This document shows positions 47,365-54,437 of a DNA stretch of 64,000 bases, in pieces (the first letter of the stretch is position 1; each line of letters opens with the position of its first letter). The stretch covers positions 3,960,501-4,024,500 of the forward strand of contig NZ_CP068983.1 in NCBI RefSeq assembly GCF_016801025.1. Direction: 5' to 3'. The DNA is from Paradevosia shaoguanensis. Its GTDB lineage: Bacteria; Pseudomonadota; Alphaproteobacteria; Rhizobiales; Devosiaceae. The notes beneath the pieces were generated by a model. The model ran no database searches and was not told the origin of the DNA. It worked only from the letters and a program-made list of their open reading frames with translations. A program made the position numbers and the translations under genes.

Positions 47365-47392
47365 GAGTTCCATAATATATATTATGCGAATG
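47365..47392 (+). other. Right attachment site, dif-like XerC/XerD site
   Basis: A 28-base site with arms GAGTTCCATAA and TTATGCGAATG around TATATA. The core CATAATATATATTATG is a perfect 16-base palindrome and closely resembles bacterial dif (E. coli core CATAATGTATATTATG). It is the best-formed dif in the window, and probably the site that now serves chromosome dimer resolution. Confidence 0.85.
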
Positions 47393-47408
47393 ACGTCATG
47401 CGGATTGT

Positions 47409-47822
47409 TCAGACAATCGCTGCCCACCCCACGACAACAATCAGCACGGCGGTCACGAGTCCTGAGAGCACATAGAGCGCCGTTCTAAGTTTGCCGCCCT
47501 TGGCTGGCTCGCCTCCCCGCAGGTATACGACGGCGTGGACGATGCGGATGATGAGGTGGAGCCAGACGAGTGTGGCAAGCAGCACCGCATCTACGCCGGC
47601 AACCATTGCCAGGACGGCCGGGATTGCGAATGGCGCCAGCGCTTCCACGCTATTCATGTGGACGCGGTCGATCCGGTAAAGCGGGTTTTCGTCACGGGCG
47701 TCGGCGACCGGGCCTGAGAGCAAGCCGGCTTTGCCTTTGGACATGCCCGAATAGAGTGCGAGGCCAAGCGAAATCAGGCACAGTATGAGTATACCGATGA
47801 TGCTCAGTGCGTATGTTTCCAT
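47409..47822 (-). CDS. MAPEG family membrane protein
   Basis: A 137-residue membrane protein of the eicosanoid and glutathione metabolism family, with four hydrophobic segments. The family motif is RIDRVHMNSVEALAPF, containing the conserved Arg, His, Asn and Glu. In bacteria such proteins are of mostly unknown role. It is the first host gene on the right of the prophage, only 17 bases from the dif-like site. Confidence 0.9.
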   Translation of the reverse strand: METYALSIIGILILCLISLGLALYSGMSKGKAGLLSGPVADARDENPLYRIDRVHMNSVEALAPFAIPAVLAMVAGVDAVLLATLVWLHLIIRIVHAVVYLRGGEPAKGGKLRTALYVLSGLVTAVLIVVVGWAAIV

Positions 47823-47954
47823 CTATTCCTCTCCCAATGTGCGCTTAGCGTCGACGAGCCTAGGCTCGCTTATCTCAAGGCGTCATGTCGAGCGCTTTCG
47901 AAAACTCGGTAGAATGTCGCCCGGCTTTCGATACCTGATGCTTGCCCTAAACGA

Positions 47955-48932
47955 TCAATTCCCGGCCTCGGCGTGCATGTCCCGGAAGAGCCTGGGGGAT
48001 ATTCCAAAGCGGCGCTCGAACGCCTCGCAAAGGCGAGCCGCTGGAAACAGGCCGACCTGCGCGGCAACGGACTTCAGCGATAATCCGCGTGAGAGGAGCA
48101 TGCGAGCGGCGTCGAGGCGGGCGGTTTCGACGAAACGGGCGGGAGTCTCGCCGGTTGTGGCCACAAACTTGCGATGGAAGGTGCGCTCGCTCAGTCCGGC
48201 TCGGCCCGCGAGTGTCGGGACATCCAGTGGAGCAGCCAGGTTGGTCTGCATCCAACCGATCAGGTCGGCAAACGGATTTTGCGCTTTTACCTGCGCCTGC
48301 AGGACGGGGCTGAATTGGGACTGGTAGCCGGGTCGTCTCGCATAGAGTACGAGGCGTTTGGCGACTTCCCCTGTGATGGCTGGACCAAGGTCCTCGGTGA
48401 CTATGGCCAGTGCCATGTCGATGCCTGTCGTTACGCCCGCAGACGTCCAGAGGCGCTCGTCGGTGACGTATAATGCGTCCGGATCCAGTGAAATGGCGGG
48501 GAAAGCTTGGGCGAAAGGTGCGCACGCGTCCCAGTGAGTGGCCACGCGATGACCGTCCAGCAGTCCGCAAGCGGCGAGAACGAAGGCTCCGGTGCAGATG
48601 GAGCCGAACCGCGTGGCTCTGACTGTGAGCTGGGGGAGCCATTGTCGCAGGACGGAGTCGTTCATTGCCGCGACCACGGGATCGCGTTCTGCTCCTACCA
48701 CGAGGAGAGTATCAACCTCCCCTGCTCCCAGCTCGGCGATCGAGCGCGTGGCGACGTCAATTCCGCTACTGCTTGTGACCAGCCCTCCCTGCGCCGAGAC
48801 CAGCTCGATCTTGTAGGAGGGTGGGCGACCACCCTGCCCCAATGCGCGGTTGGCACCGTTGAATACCGATGCCGGGCCAGAGGTATCCAGCAGCTCGAAG
48901 TCTGGGTAGACGACAAAGACGATCCGATGCAT
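47955..48932 (-). CDS. GlxA-family AraC-type transcriptional regulator
   Basis: A 325-residue regulator with an N-terminal DJ-1/PfpI-like domain (MHRIVFVVYPDFELLDTSGP, then FGSICTGAFVLAACGLLDG) and a C-terminal AraC helix-turn-helix (LAGRAGLSERTFHRKFVATT). I chose the ATG at 48932 because it gives the usual family start. It is divergent from a membrane-anchored DJ-1-type protein, which shares the same fold as its sensor domain. The inducer is unknown. Confidence 0.92.
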   Translation of the reverse strand: MHRIVFVVYPDFELLDTSGPASVFNGANRALGQGGRPPSYKIELVSAQGGLVTSSSGIDVATRSIAELGAGEVDTLLVVGAERDPVVAAMNDSVLRQWLPQLTVRATRFGSICTGAFVLAACGLLDGHRVATHWDACAPFAQAFPAISLDPDALYVTDERLWTSAGVTTGIDMALAIVTEDLGPAITGEVAKRLVLYARRPGYQSQFSPVLQAQVKAQNPFADLIGWMQTNLAAPLDVPTLAGRAGLSERTFHRKFVATTGETPARFVETARLDAARMLLSRGLSLKSVAAQVGLFPAARLCEAFERRFGISPRLFRDMHAEAGN

Positions 48933-49023
48933 TGGCAGAAAATAGCATGTTTCTGTCATTTCTGCCAAGCGGGGGTGGCAGTAGCCTGAGAACCGAAGAG
49001 TAAAGGCCAGTTCGGAGGCGATC

Positions 49024-50160
49024 ATGAGGAAACGCTATTTCGTTTGGGGTGGGCTTGCGCTGATGGCGTTGGCTATCGCGGGCTTCGGAGGCTGGACACT
49101 GTCCTTGCCCGCGGAGACGGCAAGCGTGAAGATCACAGAAATTCCGCCAGAGGAGAGTGCGGCGATACTCGCCGCGCTCAAACCTCCGAAACGTGAGCGC
49201 CCGTTGGTGGCGATCGTGGGCATCAACGATGCAACAGAAACCACCGACTATCTCTTGCCGACGAGCATCCTGCGGCGCTCCGATATCGCCGACGTAGAGA
49301 TGCTGGCGACCGCAGCGGGGCCGGTTCGGCTCTTTCCGGCGCTCACGGTCGAGCCGGATGCGACTATTGCCGAGTTCGACGCCCTCAATCCGGAAGGCGC
49401 CGACTATGTGATCGTTCCGGCCATGAGCCGCGACGATGACCCCACAGTCATGGCCTGGCTGCAGGCGCAGAAGAACAAGGGGGCGATCATCATCGGTGTT
49501 TGTGCCGGCGCCAAGGTCGTTGCGGCGGCGGGGTTGCTGGATGGCAGGCGGGCAACCACGCACTGGTACTATCTCAAGGATATGCTGCGCGCTCATCCGA
49601 CCATCACCTATGTACCGGATCGGCGGATGGTCATTGACGAGGGCATCGTGACAACGACGGGTATCTCCGCATCGATGCCGATGATGCTGACGCTCGTAGA
49701 GGCAATTGCCGGGCCTGCCAAGGCGACCGCTGTGGCGGATGATCTGGGGGTGCCCTCCTGGGACGCTCGCCACGCCAGCGGAGCATTCAAGATGACGCGA
49801 CCGTTCGCGACGACTGTCCTCGGCAACACGCTGGCCTTCTGGAACCGTGAGCTTGCGGGCATCGAGCTCCAGCCGGGGATGGACGAGGCGTCGCTCGCCT
49901 TCGTGGCCGACGCCTGGTCGCGGACATATCGGTCAAAGGCGACGACGTTCGCAGCATCTGGCGAACCAGTCACGTCGCGCAACGGCATTCGCATCGTGCC
50001 TGAGGCTGATGCTGCCGGGATGACCAGGTCCGATCTCACACCCGTCTTCGCCAATGAGAAGGCGCTCGCAGCGCTAGACGGGACACTCGCTGATATCGCC
50101 AAACGCTATGGCGAGCCGACGTCCAACGTCGTCGCCATGCAGCTCGAATACCCGCGCTGA
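49024..50160 (+). CDS. Membrane-anchored DJ-1/PfpI family protein
   Basis: A 378-residue protein that starts MRKRYFVWGGLALMALAIAG, a signal-anchor or signal peptide, and then carries a DJ-1/PfpI domain with the nucleophile-elbow IIIGVCAGAKVVAAAGLLDG (cysteine within GVCAGA). A C-terminal part of about 170 residues has no motif I recognise. GGAGG precedes the ATG. It is divergent from the GlxA-type regulator and followed by DoxX and VOC genes, so the group may respond to reactive carbonyl or oxidative stress. That role is inference. Confidence 0.82.
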   Translation: MRKRYFVWGGLALMALAIAGFGGWTLSLPAETASVKITEIPPEESAAILAALKPPKRERPLVAIVGINDATETTDYLLPTSILRRSDIADVEMLATAAGPVRLFPALTVEPDATIAEFDALNPEGADYVIVPAMSRDDDPTVMAWLQAQKNKGAIIIGVCAGAKVVAAAGLLDGRRATTHWYYLKDMLRAHPTITYVPDRRMVIDEGIVTTTGISASMPMMLTLVEAIAGPAKATAVADDLGVPSWDARHASGAFKMTRPFATTVLGNTLAFWNRELAGIELQPGMDEASLAFVADAWSRTYRSKATTFAASGEPVTSRNGIRIVPEADAAGMTRSDLTPVFANEKALAALDGTLADIAKRYGEPTSNVVAMQLEYPR

Positions 50161-50246
50161 ATAAAATCGGAAGCCGTGTCGAGATCGTCCGCCATCGTTC
50201 GTCGTGAAGACGAACGGGCACTGGCCTGATCAAAAAGGAGGACAAA

Positions 50247-50639
50247 ATGATTGAAAGACTGAACGCCCTCGCTCCCATGGCCCTGGGGATCCTGCGGATC
50301 GTGACTGGCCTGCTGTTCGTTCATTTCGGACTGCAAAAGCTCTTCAACTTTCCAGTGCCGTTTCCGGTGCCACTGGATGCGCTTACCATTTCGGCGGGCG
50401 TTCTTGAGCTTGTGGGCGGCGCCCTGGTGATGATCGGCTTCCTGACACGCCCCACGGCCTTCATCCTCTCGGGCATGATGGCCGTGGGGTATTGGATAGG
50501 ACATGCGCCGATGGGTTTTTACCCCGCTGTCAATATGGGAACCGGCGCCATCCTTTTCTGCTTCATCTATCTCTATCTGGTCTGTGCCGGACCGGGTGCG
50601 TGGAGCGTGGATGGCCGCCTCTCATTGCCGTGGCGCTGA
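50247..50639 (+). CDS. DoxX family membrane protein
   Basis: A 130-residue membrane protein with four hydrophobic segments. Family features are LRIVTGLLFVHFGLQKLFNF and LELVGGALVMIGFLTRPTAF. AAGGAGG stands before the ATG. DoxX proteins are often linked to thiol or oxidative stress, though the exact role here is not shown. It lies between the DJ-1-type and VOC genes in one direction. Confidence 0.9.
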   Translation: MIERLNALAPMALGILRIVTGLLFVHFGLQKLFNFPVPFPVPLDALTISAGVLELVGGALVMIGFLTRPTAFILSGMMAVGYWIGHAPMGFYPAVNMGTGAILFCFIYLYLVCAGPGAWSVDGRLSLPWR

Positions 50640-50679
50640 AGTGTCGTAACTGAATTCATAGCAATCAAGGAAAACTCAG

Positions 50680-51087
50680 ATGACCAAGATGATTTTCGTG
50701 AACCTTCCCGTCGTCGATCTGCCACGCGCAATGGCGTTCTATGAGGCACTGGGCTTCGTCAACAATCCGCAGTTCACCGACGATACGGCCGCTGCGATGG
50801 TTTGGAGCGAGGCTATCAATGTGATGCTGCTCACGCATGCCAAGTGGCGCAGCTTCACGGACCGCCCGATCGCTCCGGCTGGCAGCAGCGAAGTGATGCT
50901 GGCGATCTCCTGCGACAGCAAGGAAATGGTCGATCGCATGAACGAGGCGGCAGCTGCGAATGGTGGCACGGCCGATATCAACCCGAAGCAGGATCTCGGC
51001 TTCATGTACAACCGCAATCTCGCTGATCCTGACGGGCATGTCTGGGAGGCGATGTGGATGGACATGTCGGCGATGCCGAACGAGTGA
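50680..51087 (+). CDS. VOC family protein (glyoxalase/extradiol superfamily)
   Basis: A 135-residue single VOC domain protein, starting MTKMIFVNLPVVDLPRAMAF, with FYEALGF and a closing segment NRNLADPDGHVWEAMWMD typical of the PhnB/glyoxalase-like subgroup. The reaction is unknown. It ends 4 bases before the convergent kinase gene. Confidence 0.9.
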   Translation: MTKMIFVNLPVVDLPRAMAFYEALGFVNNPQFTDDTAAAMVWSEAINVMLLTHAKWRSFTDRPIAPAGSSEVMLAISCDSKEMVDRMNEAAAANGGTADINPKQDLGFMYNRNLADPDGHVWEAMWMDMSAMPNE

Positions 51088-51091
51088 CGCC

Positions 51092-53779
51092 CTAGGCGAG
51101 CGGGAGTGTTATCCGGAAGGCCGCTCCCTGGTCGCGTCCGGGTACCAGCTCCAGCTTGCCGTTCATCCGGGCGATGATTTGACGCGAGATCGCCAAGCCC
51201 AGCCCGGCACCGAAGGGCGCAGCCCCCTTCCCCATCTGGCCGCGCGCGAACTTTTCGAAGATCAGTTTGCGCTCGGCCTTCGCGATGCCCGGACCGTTGT
51301 CTGAAATCTCCACCTGGTAGCGCCCGCGCGAAACGGAGGAGCGAACTTCGACAACCGGGCGAAGTGTATCGTTGTACTTGATTGCGTTCGATATGACGTT
51401 GATCAGCACCTGGCAGAGCCGGTCGCTATCCCCGCATACAGTGGCGCCTCTGCTGCGCGAGCCGATCGTGAGGCGCATGTTGCGCTGGCGAGCGAGGCCC
51501 TGGCAGATCTCGATGGCGCGTTGAAGTGCTGCCTCGGCGTCGATTGGGCGGTTTTCCCACCCCTGCTCTCCCCGCTCCATGGCCGAGAGGTCGAGGATTT
51601 GATCAAGCAGCTTGGTCAGTCGCAGGCTCTCGTCGTGAATGGTGGTAACGAAGCGCTGACGCTCTTCGCCGCTGAGCTTGTCTTCCTCAAGCAGGATTTC
51701 CGCGAAACTGCGGATCGAAGTCATGGGTGTGCGCACTTCGTGACTGACCTGGCTCAGGAATTCATCCTTCTGCTGGTCCAGTTCCTTGAGCTGGTCGTTG
51801 ACCTCTTCGAGCTTGCGTGCGGTCACGCGGAGTTCGTTGGATGTGCGTTCCAGCTCCTGCGAGTATTCGATGGCCTGTTGGGTTTCGTCCGCCATTTGCA
51901 TGACTTCTTCGAGCGAAACGGCCTCGCCTGAAACTACCTTGCTCAGCATCACATGAGCTGAGGCCGCGCCGATCGAACCGGCGAGTTCGCGTTCCAGTCG
52001 GCCGATGAATTCCGGGCTTGGCACCATGTCGGCGCGCGGGACTCCTTCGAACAAGCCGGTAGCGCGCTCGGCCCCCAAGACACGCTGGGCTACGAAGAAC
52101 AGGTCGTTCGGCGCTGCCGATCCACGCATGAAGTGCTGGTCCGCACGGGCAGTTCGACGGAAGGCATCAACGAAGAGGTTAGCCTGAAGTCGCTCCAGCG
52201 CTGATTGGTTGGTGAGCAGCGAGACGACCACCAATACCGTCGTGTTCAGCAGAAGGCTCCAGAAGACCGAGTGAACGAGTGGATCGAGGTGGCCGGCGCC
52301 GAACAAGGCCTCGGGGCGCAGCCACGAAATGCCCCAGGGGCCGTTGGCCATGAGGTCGGCTACTATCGGCGAGGAGTTCTCGAAAGACGGCATGAACATC
52401 GACCAGGCCCAGATGACGAAGCCGATGGCTACGGCGGCCGTGGCGCCCTTGACGGTCGCGTCCTTCCAGAAGAGCGCTGCGATGATAGCAGGCAGGAATT
52501 GGGCTACACCTGCAAAGGAGATCAGTCCGATCGGTGCCAGGGCATCGGAATCCCGGGTGAAATAGAAATAGAGAAAGCCGAGCGAGAGGATAATGCCGAT
52601 GGAAAGCCGGCGCGAATTGAGAAGCAGGCGGCTGACCCCGTTTGCATCGTTCTCACCCAGGCTTCGCGCCGTACGCAGGGCGATGGGCATGACGATGTGG
52701 TTGGAGACCATGATCGAGAGCGCTATGGCCTCGACGATGATCATCGACGTCGCCGACGAGAAGCCGCCGACGAAGGCGAAGAGGGCCAGGCCCTGCTGCC
52801 CCGCCGCGAGCGGAAGGGTCAGGACGAACATGTCGGGGTTCGAGCCGGCCGGCATGGAGGTTAGGCCGAATAGTGCGATGGGCAGTGTGAAAAGGCTCAT
52901 CAACAGCAGGTAGGCTGGGAAAGCCCAACTCGCCGTGCGCAGGTGACTCTCGTCGGAATTCTCGACCACGGTGATCTGGAACTGACGTGGGAGGCAGATG
53001 ATGGCGGCGATCGAGAGGATATTCATCGCGACCCAGCGGTTACCGAAGGTTTCGTCCGAATAGATGTCGATGCCTTTGGCTTGCGCACTGGCAAAGATCG
53101 CCTCGAACCCTCCGCCGATCACCACTACGAAGATGCCCACAGTCAGGAGCGCGGTCAGCTTCACCACGGCCTCGAAGGCGATGGCGGCGACGACGCCATG
53201 GTGCTGCTCCTTGGCGTCGACATTGCGGGTGCCGAAGAGGATGGTGAAGAGCGCCATGGCCGCCGCGACACCAAGGGCCAGGCTGACATCGTCAACGCCC
53301 TTGAGGCTACCGTCGCCGAGTTCGGACGCGCCGGCTACCGCCTGAATGGATGACGTTACCGCCTTGAGCTGAAGGGCGATGTAGGGAGCGATGCCTATGA
53401 CCGCGATGATGGTGACAAGCACGGCAAGGCGGCTCGACTTGCCAAAGCGGGAGGACAGCAGGTCGGCGATCGAGGTGAGCCGTTGGCTGTGGCTGATGCG
53501 CACGAGTTTGCGCAGGACGAACCACCAGCCGACGAAAACAAGCGTCGGACCGAGGTAAATCGTCAGGTATTCCAGCCCGTTGCGAGCAGCAGATCCCACG
53601 GCACCGTAGAATGTCCAGCTTGTGCAATAGACCGAGATTGCGAGGGTGTAGACAAACGGCGAGCGGAGGAACGACCCAGCGTTTTTCCGCGCTCGGCGAT
53701 CGCCGACATAGGCGATGAGGAACAGCAGGCCGACATAGCCGATCGCCGTGGCGATGACGAAATCGGACGAGAGTGTCAT
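51092..53779 (-). CDS. Sensor histidine kinase with sodium/solute symporter-like N-terminal domain (CbrA-like)
   Basis: An 895-residue membrane kinase. About the first 500 residues form a transporter-like domain with some 13 hydrophobic segments. A linker with a coiled-coil stretch (about 625-665) leads to a HisKA domain with H680 in SQVSHEVRTPMTSIRSF, an N box (VLINVISNAIKYN), and ATP-lid boxes ISDNGPGIA and GAGLGLAISRQI. Such kinases (CbrA, CrbS) sense carbon compounds, possibly while importing them. It overlaps the upstream small membrane-protein gene by 4 bases and shares the operon with a response regulator. Confidence 0.93.
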   Translation of the reverse strand: MTLSSDFVIATAIGYVGLLFLIAYVGDRRARKNAGSFLRSPFVYTLAISVYCTSWTFYGAVGSAARNGLEYLTIYLGPTLVFVGWWFVLRKLVRISHSQRLTSIADLLSSRFGKSSRLAVLVTIIAVIGIAPYIALQLKAVTSSIQAVAGASELGDGSLKGVDDVSLALGVAAAMALFTILFGTRNVDAKEQHHGVVAAIAFEAVVKLTALLTVGIFVVVIGGGFEAIFASAQAKGIDIYSDETFGNRWVAMNILSIAAIICLPRQFQITVVENSDESHLRTASWAFPAYLLLMSLFTLPIALFGLTSMPAGSNPDMFVLTLPLAAGQQGLALFAFVGGFSSATSMIIVEAIALSIMVSNHIVMPIALRTARSLGENDANGVSRLLLNSRRLSIGIILSLGFLYFYFTRDSDALAPIGLISFAGVAQFLPAIIAALFWKDATVKGATAAVAIGFVIWAWSMFMPSFENSSPIVADLMANGPWGISWLRPEALFGAGHLDPLVHSVFWSLLLNTTVLVVVSLLTNQSALERLQANLFVDAFRRTARADQHFMRGSAAPNDLFFVAQRVLGAERATGLFEGVPRADMVPSPEFIGRLERELAGSIGAASAHVMLSKVVSGEAVSLEEVMQMADETQQAIEYSQELERTSNELRVTARKLEEVNDQLKELDQQKDEFLSQVSHEVRTPMTSIRSFAEILLEEDKLSGEERQRFVTTIHDESLRLTKLLDQILDLSAMERGEQGWENRPIDAEAALQRAIEICQGLARQRNMRLTIGSRSRGATVCGDSDRLCQVLINVISNAIKYNDTLRPVVEVRSSVSRGRYQVEISDNGPGIAKAERKLIFEKFARGQMGKGAAPFGAGLGLAISRQIIARMNGKLELVPGRDQGAAFRITLPLA

Positions 53780-54003
53780 CCGATATCCTCGGTCTTGTGG
53801 TCGCCTTCGTGCGGCAGGCGATAGGCGAAGACAGCGGTGCCTACGACCAGCACGAACCAGACGGTGAAAAGGTAGATCACCTCGAGCGGGATGCCGAAAA
53901 AGCGCTCGTGGAGATTGAACAACAGCACTAGAGGCGGCAGGAGCAGCAGCGTCCCGAAGATCAGGAAGAACAGCGACGCACCGGGAAGCTTGCGCCTGTC
54001 CAT
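53776..54003 (-). CDS. Small two-pass membrane protein in the kinase operon
   Basis: A 75-residue protein, MDRRKLPGASLFFLIFGTLL, with two hydrophobic helices (the second near VIYLFTVWFVLVVGTAVFAY) and a charged tail. It lies between the response regulator and the symporter-linked kinase and overlaps the latter by 4 bases. Small membrane partners are common next to solute/sodium symporters, so it may be an accessory subunit of the sensor. Family not certain. Confidence 0.8.
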   Translation of the reverse strand: MDRRKLPGASLFFLIFGTLLLLPPLVLLFNLHERFFGIPLEVIYLFTVWFVLVVGTAVFAYRLPHEGDHKTEDIG

Positions 54004-54004
54004 G

Positions 54005-54385
54005 CTATTGCGCCAGTTCTTCACCCAAGAGCCGACGGACTTCGTTGACGACGTCCACGTTGGCATAGGGCTTGGTGATGAAGCTGTCGGCGCCGAGCTC
54101 CTCGGCCGTGCGGCGATCCTGCGCCTGGCCCTTCGCCGTCAGCACCAGCACGGGCAGTTCGCGGGTCGCGCTATCGGAGCGTATCTGCTTGAGTACTTCG
54201 AAGCCGGACCGCTTTGGCAACATCACGTCGAGCACAACGATACGCGGCTGCAGCCGGCGCACGGCCGACAGCGCGGCCTCGCCATCCGTCACGCTTTGAA
54301 TCGACCAACCGGCGCGGCGGAGTATGAAGTCGAGCGATTCCAATATGCTCGGCTCATCCTCCGCGATGAGAACATCTACGGTCAA
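54005..54385 (-). CDS. Single-domain response regulator (CheY-like)
   Basis: A 126-residue receiver with phosphoacceptor D53 (IVVLDVMLPKRSGFE), acidic pocket IAEDEP at 8-13, and the conserved lysine in FITKPYA. No output domain. The best start is a TTG at 54385 with GAGGGGGG 5 bases upstream; longer readings lack a good site. It is the first gene of the operon with the small membrane protein and kinase and should be that kinase's partner, passing the signal on by protein contact or by a phosphorelay. Confidence 0.9.
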   Translation of the reverse strand: MTVDVLIAEDEPSILESLDFILRRAGWSIQSVTDGEAALSAVRRLQPRIVVLDVMLPKRSGFEVLKQIRSDSATRELPVLVLTAKGQAQDRRTAEELGADSFITKPYANVDVVNEVRRLLGEELAQ

Positions 54386-54437
54386 ATTTCCCCCCTCGCA
54401 TCCGCCTCCCTGCAGATGCGCTGCTAGAAAACCGCAA

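Larger units (their letters stand above)
40974..47381 (+). mobile_element. Microviridae-like (ssDNA phage) prophage, about 6.4 kb
   Basis: The element is bounded by an 18/19-base direct repeat (40961-40979 and 47363-47381). Going left to right it holds a small membrane protein, a minor virion candidate, a major capsid candidate, a coiled-coil protein, an M15 peptidase, a 60-residue protein, a 40-residue membrane protein, a VP4-like HUH replication initiator, a Ser/Thr/Gly-rich protein and one antisense gene. Size, single direction, overlapping genes and absence of an integrase fit a microvirus that borrows host XerC/XerD. Such lysogens are known in Bacteroidetes and enterobacteria. The Rep call is strong; the capsid call rests on size, place and general character. 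Confidence 0.85.

Noticed and set aside
40964-47381. Integrative plasmid or transposon instead of phage
   Set aside because: No transposase, no terminal inverted repeats and no plasmid maintenance genes; the Rep Cys cluster and the capsid-like gene favour a microvirus.
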